DNA of 64,000 nucleotides from DAONFI01 sp035403485. Its GTDB lineage: Bacteria > Planctomycetota > Phycisphaerae > SM23-33. A program made the translations under genes and the position numbers. This document shows, piece after piece, positions 8,875 to 17,129 of the stretch (its first letter is position 1; each line of letters begins with the position of its first letter). The DNA is taken from contig CAZIAZ010000002.1 in the NCBI GenBank assembly GCA_964536835.1, positions 32,299 through 96,298 on the forward strand, read 5' to 3'. The notes under the pieces were generated by a model. It was not told the origin of the DNA, made no database searches, and saw only the letters and a program-made list of their open reading frames with translations.

Positions 8875-8974
8875 TTTTACGGTTTTAGCGCAAGCCTGCT
8901 GGGCTGCCGCTAAAGAAAGATTCAGGCGTCAGCCTTTTTACGGGGCTGCAATGTGCCCTTGAAAAACCGTAAAA
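8875..8974 (+). ncRNA. Structured leader RNA (three-way junction), candidate riboswitch
   Basis: A 12-bp closing stem is formed by TTTTACGGTTTT (8875-8886) and AAAACCGTAAAA (8963-8974). Inside it are two hairpins. One is TTTAGCG (8884-8890) with CGCTAAA (8908-8914), extended by AGCC/GGCT. The other has TTCA near 8921 with TTGAA at 8959-8963 and CAGCC (8930-8934) with GGCTG (8944-8948). The first shares up to four bases with the closing stem, so alternative pairing is possible. The ribosome site AAGGA and the start of the HTH-EIIA gene follow within 25 bases. The layout suits a cis-regulatory RNA or riboswitch. It does not match any class I can recall; the ligand is unknown. Confidence 0.5.
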
Positions 8975-8995
8975 TCATGAAGGACTTCTCATAAA

Positions 8996-9718
8996 ATGCC
9001 GCACGAACAGATGAATATAAAACAGCTGGCATCATATCTTTCGATGGATGCGAGAGAATTGCATAAGCTCGCTTCACGCCAGAAGTTACCCTGCCGCAAA
9101 ACCGGCGGCAATTTCATTTTTACCAAATGTGAAATCGACCGGTGGGTCTGGGACACTTTAAATGAATTCAACAGCCGTGAACTTCAGGGCATTGAGCGCG
9201 GCGTCGCCAAACATCACGGCTTCAATGCCGACATACCGATAATCTGCCCGCTGGTACATAAAAACACGATGGTCATGCCACTCAACGTTCACTCGCAGGA
9301 CGCCGTCCTGCGCGGCTTGGTGGATTCAGCCGACGCAGCAGGCCTGATTTATGACAGGGAGCATCTTCTTGGCGAATTGAAAGCCAGAGAGCAGCTTTGC
9401 AGCACAGCCATCCTGCCGGGCGTCGCTTTACCGCATCCACGACAGCCTCTGCCATACGATATTGCGGAATCTTTTATAATACCGGGACTTACGCCTGCCG
9501 GCATACCATTCGGAGCGGAAGACGGCTCACTGAGCAGGCTGTTTTTTCTGATATGCTGCAAGGATGAACGGACGCATCTTCACGTGTTAGCCCGCATAGC
9601 ACGAATCCTCGACAAGCCCGGCATGATTGATATGCTTATGGAGTGCACCTCGCCAAAAGAATTTGGAGAAACTCTCGCCCATCGTGAAATAGAATTGATA
9701 GGCCTGCACGATGAATGA
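8996..9718 (+). CDS. Excisionase-type HTH fused to PTS EIIA (PtsN-like) domain
   Basis: 240 residues. Residues 6-55 form an excisionase/MerR-like HTH (NIKQLASYLSMDARELHKLA, then FTKCEIDRWVW). Residues about 90-235 form a PTS EIIA type-2 (nitrogen-PTS) domain with the phospho-accepting histidine in GVALPHPR. Such fusions couple PTS phosphorylation state to DNA binding or another output; no sugar permease is adjacent. The start at 8996 has AAGGA ten bases upstream; ATG at 9011 is also possible. The gene follows a structured leader and lies 12 bases before the htrA-like gene, so the two are likely co-transcribed. That suggests, by inference, a link between PTS signalling and envelope protein quality control. 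Confidence 0.85.
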   Translation: MPHEQMNIKQLASYLSMDARELHKLASRQKLPCRKTGGNFIFTKCEIDRWVWDTLNEFNSRELQGIERGVAKHHGFNADIPIICPLVHKNTMVMPLNVHSQDAVLRGLVDSADAAGLIYDREHLLGELKAREQLCSTAILPGVALPHPRQPLPYDIAESFIIPGLTPAGIPFGAEDGSLSRLFFLICCKDERTHLHVLARIARILDKPGMIDMLMECTSPKEFGETLAHREIELIGLHDE

Positions 9719-9730
9719 TAAAATTGTGAC

Positions 9731-11182
9731 ATGATTCCATACGATGCCAAAAAATTCATTGCCGTCGTGACCATGCTAGCCGCATTAGGCGGTTCAGGTG
9801 TCTTTGCGCAAACATCCCAGCCATCGACTCAGGAGGCTCTGCGCAAGGAAATCATTGAGATGAGCAGAAACGACCGGCTTTCAAACCTTTTTACCAAAAT
9901 ATATCAAGCCGTCTCTCCCTCCGTCGTCGTAATCCATACCGCCAGAGTCTCCTCTGCCGACATTCTTTCATATTATCAGGACAGATACATTCGCGAACAG
10001 TTCAATCACGACTATAACGTCGGCCTGGGCAGCGGCGTGATAATCGACGCAGAAAACGGGTACGTCGTCACGAACAATCACGTGGTGGCTAACGTTCAGC
10101 GTGTCGAAGTGATACTCAGTGACGGCAGGATTTTGAGGGCGCAGTGGGTGCGCAGCGACCCGCTCAGCGATATAGCCGTCATAAAAATACCGCCGCAAAA
10201 TCTCACTGCTACGCCACTGGGCGACAGTGACCGGCTGGAGGTCGGCAGCCTGGTGCTGGCGTTCGGAGCTCCGCTGGGCCTGCCGCAGACCGTGACAGCA
10301 GGCATAGTCTCCGCAAAAGGACGCAAAACAACAGGCATGGATTACCAGGATTTCATCCAGACCGATGCCGCGATAAACCTGGGCAATTCAGGCGGCCCTC
10401 TGGTAAACATGCGAGGCGAAGTGGTCGGCATAAATACGCTGATACTCTCATCAACAGGCATGTATGCCGGCGTCGGCCTGGCGATTCCGTCCAACATGGT
10501 TCGGAACATAATGAAACAGCTCGTTCAAAAAGGGCTGGTAATGCGCGGCTACCTCGGCGCATACATTCAAAACGTCAGCCCGGCGCTGGCCAGAAACATG
10601 AATCTGCCGCATAACAACGGCGCACTGATAACCAACGTGTTCACCGACAGCCCAGCCGGCAAAGCCGGCCTGCTGGAACGCGATTTCGTAATCTCGGTCA
10701 ATAACAAAACCATCCGCAACGCCAACGATTTGCGAAACGCCACCGCCTCTCTGATGCCGGAAGAAACCGCGACAATGAAAATCCTTCGCGACGGCAAAGA
10801 GATTGAATTAAAAGTGATTATGGGCCGCTCTCGCAGAAAGACGATTCCGCCGGCAAAAACATTTTTGAACCGACCGGCTGAAACATTCGAAGACCAGGTG
10901 GGTCTGTTCTGCAAAACGCTTACACCAACCACCGCCATACAGTACGGCTATGCCGCAGAAATGAACGGCGCAGTGGTGGCGAAAGTATTAGCCGGCAGCG
11001 AAGCGTTTGAAGCAAACATAGTACCCGGCATGCTCGTCACGCACGTAAACGACAATCCGATAAAATCGGAATCGGAACTGAAAACGGCTATCGACCGTTC
11101 GCGAGGTACGGGAATACGGCTTACCGTCACGACACCTATCGGCGGAAAATGGTATATTTTCCTGCCGCTTGAAATTTTTTAA
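9731..11182 (+). CDS. HtrA/DegP-like serine protease with two PDZ domains
   Basis: 483 residues. An N-terminal signal or anchor (about 8-27) is followed by a trypsin-like protease domain with catalytic His117 (VTNNHVV), Asp147 (SDPLSDIAV) and Ser220 (GNSGGPLV). Two C-terminal PDZ domains follow, about 275-365 and 395-480. It would degrade or refold misfolded proteins in the periplasm. All catalytic residues are present. It lies 12 bases after the HTH-EIIA gene. Four imperfect tandem repeats follow its stop codon. The family is certain; the choice between DegP, DegQ and MucD types is not made. Confidence 0.93.
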   Translation: MIPYDAKKFIAVVTMLAALGGSGVFAQTSQPSTQEALRKEIIEMSRNDRLSNLFTKIYQAVSPSVVVIHTARVSSADILSYYQDRYIREQFNHDYNVGLGSGVIIDAENGYVVTNNHVVANVQRVEVILSDGRILRAQWVRSDPLSDIAVIKIPPQNLTATPLGDSDRLEVGSLVLAFGAPLGLPQTVTAGIVSAKGRKTTGMDYQDFIQTDAAINLGNSGGPLVNMRGEVVGINTLILSSTGMYAGVGLAIPSNMVRNIMKQLVQKGLVMRGYLGAYIQNVSPALARNMNLPHNNGALITNVFTDSPAGKAGLLERDFVISVNNKTIRNANDLRNATASLMPEETATMKILRDGKEIELKVIMGRSRRKTIPPAKTFLNRPAETFEDQVGLFCKTLTPTTAIQYGYAAEMNGAVVAKVLAGSEAFEANIVPGMLVTHVNDNPIKSESELKTAIDRSRGTGIRLTVTTPIGGKWYIFLPLEIF

Positions 11183-11183
11183 T

Positions 11184-11350
11184 ATGACTGTACGCTATAC
11201 AGGTACTTTTAAAAACTTTTTAACATGACCATTCTGAATATATAGGTTACTTTTAAAAATTTTTTAGAACGACCGTTCAGAATATATAGGTTACTTTTTA
11301 AAACTTTTTAATGCGACTGTTCAGAATATGCTATTTTAAAAATTTTGAAA
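11184..11350 (+). repeat. Four imperfect tandem repeats of 41-44 bases
   Basis: Four copies begin at 11184, 11225, 11269 and 11313. The shared core is gaCyGTtCaGAATATatAGGT followed by tACTTTT-AAAA-cTTTTT. The first and last copies are the most diverged. They fill the space between the HtrA stop and the LysM lipoprotein, whose ribosome site follows directly. The region is A/T-rich. The roughly four-helical-turn period could suit phased protein binding or DNA curvature, but may only reflect slipped-strand duplication. Confidence 0.75.
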
Positions 11351-11373
11351 AATTAACGTGAAAGGATTTTTAT

Positions 11374-11904
11374 ATGCAAAATGGAAAGATGATGAAACAG
11401 GTTTTGTGGCTGAATATTCTGCCGGCGATTATAGGCCTTCTGCTGACGGCTGGCTGCGCAAGTAAGCCGAAACAGAATGTTCAGATGGACACGTCCGAAC
11501 TGAATCCACCGGCGGAGTCGACAGCCGCGAATGCTCCCGCCGTAGCCGACGAACCGGTTGCGCCGGCCACTGCCGCACCCGTAACGACGGAGGCTGCCTA
11601 TAAGCCCGCGCCATCGCCGGCACCGTTGAATCCAGACGCTGAAAAACCCAAACCTTCGCCCAGGCCTATCAGAAAAGTTGAACCGGCCACGCTTACCGAA
11701 GCAATGAATACCCCAAAAAAACCAGCCGCTTCGTCGAAAGTGAACTATTACATAGTTCGACATGACGACACTTTCTGGAGCATATCACGTCGCGTGTACG
11801 GCTCGGGCAAATATTGGAAAACCATTCAGGACGCAAATCCGGATGTCAGCCCCGAACGACTGATGGTCGGCCAAAAAATCGTAATTCCCGAAATCGCAAA
11901 ATAA
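11374..11904 (+). CDS. LysM-domain lipoprotein
   Basis: 176 residues with a lipoprotein signal (lipobox TAGC, Cys28), a proline/alanine/threonine-rich linker (about 30-125) and one C-terminal LysM domain (127-173: YYIVRHDDTFWSISRRVYG, ending KIVIPE). LysM binds the glycan of peptidoglycan, so the protein probably ties a membrane to the wall. GAAAGGA precedes the start. The domain style (YGSGKYWKTIQDANP) closely matches the three LysM domains of the larger protein at 45726-47054, so the two are paralogous in that part. A long perfect hairpin (11945-11991) follows. Confidence 0.85.
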   Translation: MQNGKMMKQVLWLNILPAIIGLLLTAGCASKPKQNVQMDTSELNPPAESTAANAPAVADEPVAPATAAPVTTEAAYKPAPSPAPLNPDAEKPKPSPRPIRKVEPATLTEAMNTPKKPAASSKVNYYIVRHDDTFWSISRRVYGSGKYWKTIQDANPDVSPERLMVGQKIVIPEIAK

Positions 11905-11944
11905 AAATCTTTACCTTTTCGCTTTGTATACGGAAATCTGTTAA

Positions 11945-11991
11945 ACTGGAGCAGTTCTCAAAACTCTTTTGCCTTTGGGAACTGCTCCAGT
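11945..11991. repeat. Perfect 13-bp inverted repeat (AGAGC-type element)
   Basis: ACTGGAGCAGTTC (11945-11957) and GAACTGCTCCAGT (11979-11991) pair without mismatch around a 21-base loop. No T run follows, so it is not a standard intrinsic terminator, though it may stabilise a 3' end. The arm gAGC-GTTCTC-AAA also occurs at 39330 and 50411, pointing to a dispersed family. Confidence 0.7.
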
Positions 11992-12024
11992 CAGTTTGAA
12001 AAACTAAAAATGAAAGGATTTTTT

Positions 12025-12807
12025 ATGGTTAAAGTCTGGAACGCTCTGCCGTATGTCGTACTTGCATGCATTTTGGCGATAATCTGCTACTGTACATGCG
12101 GCGGCGGCGAAAAAAACATGGGTCTCAAGATAACCAGTGAAGACGGCTTTATCGAATGGGGCACTTGCGTGGCGTTCGGCATTACCGGTCTGCTGGGCAT
12201 GTGCGCGGCGGTTATGAAACGGAAAATGCTTACAAAAAATCAATTAATCTTTCTGGTAGTGTTTTCGATAATATGCTTTTTAGCCGTCGGGGAAGAACTC
12301 AGCTGGGGTGAGCGGATATTCGGATTCGCTCCGCCGGAAAACATGGAAACCACGTCCAGCTCGGCAGTCACGTTCGGACATAACGACGTTACGATGCATA
12401 ATCTGGACTTCAAATTCGGCAAGGTCAGTTTTTCAATCGGCGGAATGCTTTTCGGCGTGACGCTTATCGTGGCGTTAGCCATCCACGGCATAGTGCTGCC
12501 GATATTGTATAAAAAACGTCATCCGAAAATCGTAAAATTCGTCGACAAACTCGGCCTTTTTCTGCCGCCGCTGAACTTCGGCATACTCGTTACCGCCGCC
12601 GCACTGATGTTTTACATCCTTAGAAGAACAACCATCGACGATATGACCGAGCCGAACGAATTTAAGGAATTTTTCGTGCCCGTCGTTTATGCAGCCATTG
12701 TCGCCGTCACGTTTTTTAACGGAAAAACCAAAGGCGAACGGGTCTGCCTTGAATTTCTTTTTATCCTCTTCATGCTCGGCATAACCGCGAGCGTAACTAA
12801 AATGTAA
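12025..12807 (+). CDS. Multi-pass membrane protein of unknown function
   Basis: 260 residues from ATG at 12025, preceded by GAAAGGA seven bases upstream; an ATG at 12010 overlaps that ribosome site and is unlikely. There are about six or seven hydrophobic segments (near 7-25, 42-60, 70-88, 133-155, 175-195, 215-230, 240-258). A conserved-looking acidic/aromatic motif, EELSWGERIFG, follows the third segment at its membrane edge. I do not recognise a named family. The ribosome-site context is nearly identical to that of the LysM lipoprotein upstream. The tsaD gene follows closely. Confidence 0.65.
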   Translation: MVKVWNALPYVVLACILAIICYCTCGGGEKNMGLKITSEDGFIEWGTCVAFGITGLLGMCAAVMKRKMLTKNQLIFLVVFSIICFLAVGEELSWGERIFGFAPPENMETTSSSAVTFGHNDVTMHNLDFKFGKVSFSIGGMLFGVTLIVALAIHGIVLPILYKKRHPKIVKFVDKLGLFLPPLNFGILVTAAALMFYILRRTTIDDMTEPNEFKEFFVPVVYAAIVAVTFFNGKTKGERVCLEFLFILFMLGITASVTKM

Positions 12808-12822
12808 TTCGCTGTGCATGAA

Positions 12823-13872
12823 ATGGAAAAGCGAATCGTAATATTGGGTTTTGAAAGCAGTTGCGATGAAACCGCAGTTTCGCTCGTAGTTGACGGCCGA
12901 AAAGTTCTTTCGGACGTCGTTGCCAGCCAGATAGACCAGCACCGCCGTTACGGCGGCGTCGTGCCGGAACTCGCCAGCCGCGCACACGTCGAAGCCGTCA
13001 ATACCGTCCTGGCCGACGCTCTCGCGCAAAGCGGAATAAAACGCGACGAGATATCCGCCGTCGCCGTCACGCATCAGCCGGGGCTAATCGGTTCATTGCT
13101 GGTTGGATTGATGGCGGCAAAAACGACGGCGTGGCTGCTCGGCGTGCCGCTGATTGGAGTAAATCACGTCTGCGCGCACGCATACGCCGCCGCACTGGAC
13201 GACGAACCCATCAACTACCCAGCCGTCGCACTCGTATGTTCGGGCGGCCATACGTCGCTGTATCATCTTCAATCGCCGACGAAAATGGAACTGCTCGGCA
13301 GCACCATCGACGACGCAGCCGGCGAAGCCTACGACAAGGTGGCATCCATACTTCATCTGGGTTTTCCAGGCGGACCGGTTATCGACAGGGCAGCCCGCCG
13401 CGGCAATGGCCATGCCGTGGATTTTCCACGCACGCTGCTCAAAGGCCAGTCGCTCGACTTTTCATTCAGCGGCATAAAGACGGCTGTCCTGTATCACGTC
13501 AACGGCGTGCCGAACGCAAAGACCGACAACGGTCATGCGAAGGGCATTGAAAACTTTTCATCGCAGGAAGTGGACGACATCGCCGCCAGTTTCCAGGACG
13601 CCGTAACCGATATCCTCACCATCAAAATGCGGCGTGCCGCCAAAATCACCGGCGCCAGGACGCTTATACTTGGCGGCGGCGTGGCAGCAAACTCAGGCCT
13701 TCGTGAAAAAGCACAAAAAGTAGCAGATAAAATCGGCTGTACGCTGCGGCGGCCGCCGATGAAATACTGCACCGACAACGCAGCCATGATTGCCGGGTTG
13801 GGATATCACCTGCTGCTCGCCGGCCAAATCGCCGATTTACGATTATCCGCCACGCCGACTGTGCGCATATAG
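12823..13872 (+). CDS. tsaD: tRNA N6-adenosine threonylcarbamoyltransferase TsaD
   Basis: 349 residues from ATG at 12823 (GTG at 12814 is an in-frame alternative). TsaD transfers threonylcarbamoyl to A37 of ANN-decoding tRNAs (t6A). Family features are clear: ILGFESSCDETA at the N-terminus, the metal-binding HVCAH (HxxxH), SGGHTSLY, and GGGVAANSGLR plus CTDNAAM near the C-terminus. The length is normal. It begins 15 bases after the membrane protein gene. A second t6A-pathway gene, tcdA, is also in this window (47169-47954), so the cyclic ct6A form is expected. TsaB, TsaC and TsaE are not in the window. Confidence 0.96.
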   Translation: MEKRIVILGFESSCDETAVSLVVDGRKVLSDVVASQIDQHRRYGGVVPELASRAHVEAVNTVLADALAQSGIKRDEISAVAVTHQPGLIGSLLVGLMAAKTTAWLLGVPLIGVNHVCAHAYAAALDDEPINYPAVALVCSGGHTSLYHLQSPTKMELLGSTIDDAAGEAYDKVASILHLGFPGGPVIDRAARRGNGHAVDFPRTLLKGQSLDFSFSGIKTAVLYHVNGVPNAKTDNGHAKGIENFSSQEVDDIAASFQDAVTDILTIKMRRAAKITGARTLILGGGVAANSGLREKAQKVADKIGCTLRRPPMKYCTDNAAMIAGLGYHLLLAGQIADLRLSATPTVRI

Positions 13873-13951
13873 AGCGGTTTTTAAAAAATTTAAAAAGTGC
13901 CCGCCAAAAATTTTGGGGATTATAGCCGTTCACAAAAATCCTCCGACTATA

Positions 13952-15307
13952 ATGTCTTGCATGGCATGGCAATCGAGAATTCGCGTCTTCTCCTCAAAAA
14001 CCGCCCGCAACGACGGCAGATATGTGCTTTACTGGATGCAGCAGTCGCAACGAACCCGTTATAACCATGCGTTGGAATATGCAACGGAAGAAGCCAACCG
14101 GCTTGGCCGGCCGCTGATGGTTGCATTTTGCGTTGCTGCGTATCCGCAGGCTAATGTCCGGCATTACGCGTTCATGCTGCAAGGCATAGACGAAGTGCGT
14201 CGCGAACTTGAAAAACGTCATGCCTGTTTCATAACGAGAATCGGCCAACCGTCCGACTTAATAAGCGAACTCGCCAAACCAGCCGCCCTGCTCATAACCG
14301 ACAGAGGTTACACCCCCATACAATCTCGCTGGCGGCAGGATGTCTGTAAAAATTGCGACGTACCAGTAATTGAAGTCGAGTCGGACGTCGTCGTTCCAGT
14401 CGATATCGCCAGTGACAAACGGGAATATTCGGCGGCTACGCTCAGGCGGAAGATAACTCCGCTTATCGACGAATATCTTTTGTTGCCGCGGCAGCGCAGC
14501 CTGAAAATCGCGGCTGACGCCATCAATGAAAAATCCGACGATATTTCTCTCAAAAACGTTACGAAAAAATTGCATCTTGACGCATCCGTCTCCCCTGTCG
14601 ACGGTTTTTGTGGCGGATATTCGCAGGCGGAAAAGCGTCTGACTGAATTCGTGTCAAAAAAACTCCGCGGTTACGACGAATTGCGCAATGACCCGACGAA
14701 AAATTTTACGAGCGGCCTCAGCGCGTATATGCATTTCGGCCAGATTTCGCCGATAGAAATCGCCCTTGCCGTCAAAACCGCCGATGCGCCAAAACCTGAC
14801 CGCGATGCCTTTCTTGAACAGTTGACAGTCCGCCGTGAACTGGCGATGAATTTCCTGCGATTCTGTCAGAAAGCGGATGATTATGAATCATTGCCAGGCT
14901 GGGCGCGTGCCACGCTTGAGTCGCACGACAAAGACCGCAAAAAAACATACACGCTCCGGCAGCTCGAACAGGCCTCCACTGTCGATGAATATTGGAACGC
15001 AGCCCAACGACAGCTTGTACGAACCGGAACAATACATAACTACATGCGGATGTATTGGGGCAAAAAAATCCTCGAGTGGGCGCCGTCGGCGAAACTTGGA
15101 TTTGAATGGTGCGTACATCTGAACGACCGTTACGCACTGGACGGCCGCGACGCTAACAGTTATGCGGGAATTGCGTGGTGCTTCGGCAATCATGACCGGC
15201 CGTGGAGCGAGCGGCCTATTTACGGCAACGTGCGATGTATGACGGCAGGCGGACTTGAAAGAAAATTCGACATCCGCAGTTATGCGAAAATGTGGAGCGA
15301 GCCATAG
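13952..15307 (+). CDS. phrB: Class II CPD photolyase (deoxyribodipyrimidine photo-lyase)
   Basis: About 451 residues from ATG at 13952 (ATG at 13961 is equally possible; no clear ribosome site for either). A longer open frame runs back into tsaD and is not used. The class II signature is visible near the N-terminus (RYVLYWMQQSQRTRYNHALE). The C-terminus has the FAD-domain motifs MYWGKKILEW, ALDGRDANSYAGIAW and FGNHDRPW. The enzyme splits cyclobutane pyrimidine dimers using blue light and FADH-. Class II photolyases are known in several bacterial groups as well as eukaryotes. The gene lies 79 bases after tsaD on the same strand and ends before a bidirectional terminator. Confidence 0.94.
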   Translation: MSCMAWQSRIRVFSSKTARNDGRYVLYWMQQSQRTRYNHALEYATEEANRLGRPLMVAFCVAAYPQANVRHYAFMLQGIDEVRRELEKRHACFITRIGQPSDLISELAKPAALLITDRGYTPIQSRWRQDVCKNCDVPVIEVESDVVVPVDIASDKREYSAATLRRKITPLIDEYLLLPRQRSLKIAADAINEKSDDISLKNVTKKLHLDASVSPVDGFCGGYSQAEKRLTEFVSKKLRGYDELRNDPTKNFTSGLSAYMHFGQISPIEIALAVKTADAPKPDRDAFLEQLTVRRELAMNFLRFCQKADDYESLPGWARATLESHDKDRKKTYTLRQLEQASTVDEYWNAAQRQLVRTGTIHNYMRMYWGKKILEWAPSAKLGFEWCVHLNDRYALDGRDANSYAGIAWCFGNHDRPWSERPIYGNVRCMTAGGLERKFDIRSYAKMWSEP

Positions 15308-15340
15308 CAACAAATGGTGTCGTACGTTATCTTTGAAAAT

Positions 15341-15384
15341 AGAACCTATCCCAAGAACATGGGCGTTGCCATTGGTGGATAGGT
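15341..15384. repeat. AGAACCTATCC palindromic repeat, copy 1
   Basis: ACCTATCC (15344-15351) pairs with GGATAGGT (15377-15384). The same left arm (AGAACCTATCCCAA) recurs at 24966-25000 with a different loop, so this is a small dispersed palindromic element. Here it lies between the photolyase gene and the terminator. Confidence 0.6.
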
Positions 15385-15396
15385 GCTATTTAAAAA

Positions 15397-15421
15397 CCCC
15401 GTCTCGACGGTCAAGACGGGG
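15397..15421. terminator. Bidirectional terminator between photolyase and porin genes
   Basis: CCCCGTCT (15397-15404) pairs with AGACGGGG (15414-15421), with A5 before and TTT after. It lies between two convergent genes and can serve both. Confidence 0.75.
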
Positions 15422-15466
15422 TTTCGTGCAATGGCCTATAAAAAGGCTGTATTCAGAAGAATTTGT

Positions 15467-16804
15467 CTAAAATTTCCATTCGACGTCAAACAGGGTTGTT
15501 ACGTCGGTCGGGCCTGCCATCGGGCCAGCGATATCCTGGGTAAGGAAGACCTTGCCGCCGACGGTCAGGAAATCGGCAAGATTGTACTTGGCGTCGATTA
15601 CATGGCCCTTCTTGTTGACGTAGCCGAAATCACTGTCGGCAAAATAACCAGGCGTGGCGTTGGCTTCGATATATGCGTATTTATAGCCGACCGACCAATC
15701 GCCCTTTTTCTTGTTGTTGCCGAACTTATATCCGACCGCATAAGCCTTGTTCTGATTCTTGTAATCGTAATTCGGGTCATCGTCGGCACAGTTATAGGCC
15801 CAGTCGAAATAAGCCTTGTTTTCTTTGCCAAGAAATTTGAACTTAAACTCGTTGGTCAAGTTAAAAACCCTGAATGCACCGGCGGCAAGATTCTTGTCCG
15901 AATCAACGTCATTGCCGTTGGCGGCGCCGTAGTTATAGGAATATTGATAATTATCCCATACGTAATAGTTGGCTGCCAGCGTCCATTTGAAATCTTTGGC
16001 CAACTCCCAGTCAAAGCCCAATTCAAAGTCCGCCATCGTGCAGTCGTTATAATCATACTGCGAGTTTTCCTTGACGATAAAGTAACCGGCGCCAACGAAC
16101 GGCTTGAATCCGCCAGGCAGTTGTGAATATTTATATTGTGCCCAAAAACCTTCCGGATTTACGTCGTCGTCCCATATCATATCCGTATGCACCATGGGGG
16201 TGGGCATCTTGCCGCCGATGACTTCCAGCCCTTTTAGAAATTTGGGCGTATATTTGACGTACGCCTGATCCAGCCAGATGTCTTTTTTGCTGAAATCGTT
16301 AGTCATCGTCACGTTGGTTGACGTCGGTTCATTATTTCCAGGATATTTGGTATCATAATCGCCCGTCGCCAGCCGTGCCGCCACCAGGAACTGGTCATCC
16401 AGCAGGGTCTTTTCAAATCCTATACGAAAGCGGATTCGCGACCGATTGCGCCACGGCTTGGATTTATCCTTGTCAACCGTCTGATTATATCCGCGGTAGC
16501 TTTGGCCTTGATAGCGCAGCCTTAAATCACCGCTAATTTTAAAGCCGTGCAGCCAATCCACATTGCCGATATCGTCGGCAACCTTGTAGAGTTTGTCTTC
16601 ATTCGCCCGCTGTTTTTCGAGAAGCTCGGCAACGTCGACCTGTTGATTTTTGAGCTGTTTGAGTTCTTTCTGCTGGGCTTCGAGTTGTGCCTGCAACTGC
16701 TTTATGGTAGCCTGCACCTCTTCATCCGCCGCCTGAGCGTCGGCCATCCCAATCCATGCCGCCAACACGGCGGCAATGACGCTGAAAACGATTCTTTTTC
16801 TCAT
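15467..16804 (-). CDS. Outer membrane putative porin
   Basis: 445 residues. There is a signal peptide (about 1-25, ending near ADAQAAD). A short coiled coil follows (27-65, rich in Q/L/E/K), as in trimeric porins that contact peptidoglycan. The rest is a long stretch of alternating aromatic and charged residues typical of a 16- to 18-strand beta barrel. The last residues are DVEWKF, with the C-terminal phenylalanine used for BAM recognition. It resembles the 'putative porin' family common in Gram-negative bacteria with poorly known solutes. It is monocistronic between a bidirectional terminator and a 325-base intergenic region. This supports a diderm envelope. Confidence 0.85.
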   Translation of the reverse strand: MRKRIVFSVIAAVLAAWIGMADAQAADEEVQATIKQLQAQLEAQQKELKQLKNQQVDVAELLEKQRANEDKLYKVADDIGNVDWLHGFKISGDLRLRYQGQSYRGYNQTVDKDKSKPWRNRSRIRFRIGFEKTLLDDQFLVAARLATGDYDTKYPGNNEPTSTNVTMTNDFSKKDIWLDQAYVKYTPKFLKGLEVIGGKMPTPMVHTDMIWDDDVNPEGFWAQYKYSQLPGGFKPFVGAGYFIVKENSQYDYNDCTMADFELGFDWELAKDFKWTLAANYYVWDNYQYSYNYGAANGNDVDSDKNLAAGAFRVFNLTNEFKFKFLGKENKAYFDWAYNCADDDPNYDYKNQNKAYAVGYKFGNNKKKGDWSVGYKYAYIEANATPGYFADSDFGYVNKKGHVIDAKYNLADFLTVGGKVFLTQDIAGPMAGPTDVTTLFDVEWKF

Positions 16805-17085
16805 TTATCTATCCTTTACGAAAATGACCATATCCGGCCGACCGTCAGCCTGATTTCTCAATGAAAAGTTAAAGAATTGAAATTAAGAAAGTATTAGGAT
16901 GTGTCTAAGAACCCATTAAATAAGACCACCGGTTGAGGTTGGTTTTTGACAGACGACTCTCGTCAGACGACAACCTGCCATATCGGCAAAAATTCAGCTT
17001 TTTTTGCGCATTTGGGCAGTTTTCGACAAACGACAAAAGTGCTATTTGTTTTGTAACTTCTTTAGTGTACGCGTATTATGTGCTT

Positions 17086-17101
17086 TGGCATTATGCTTGC
17101 T
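17086..17101 (+). promoter_or_regulatory. Sigma-54 (-24/-12) promoter for the orphan receiver gene
   Basis: TGGCA-T-TATGC-TTGCT matches the consensus TGGCAC-N5-TTGCW at all but one position, with exactly ten bases between GG and GC. Transcription would begin near 17112, and the start codon is at 17130. The remainder of the 325-base gap (16805-17085) shows only short CAGACGAC/GTCAGACGAC repeats near 16948-16971 and no gene. Confidence 0.75.
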
Positions 17102-17129
17102 GCTATAAAAGAACCTGCGAGGTGTATTT

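Noticed and set aside
8875..8974. Cyclic di-GMP, purine or fluoride riboswitch
   Set aside because: The fold has a three-way junction, but the conserved core sequences of those classes are absent.
11184..11350. CRISPR-like array
   Set aside because: The repeats are contiguous, imperfect and without unique spacers, and no cas genes are present.
13790..13951. N-terminal extension of the photolyase overlapping tsaD
   Set aside because: The class II signature begins shortly after 13952, and the extension translates tsaD sequence in another frame.
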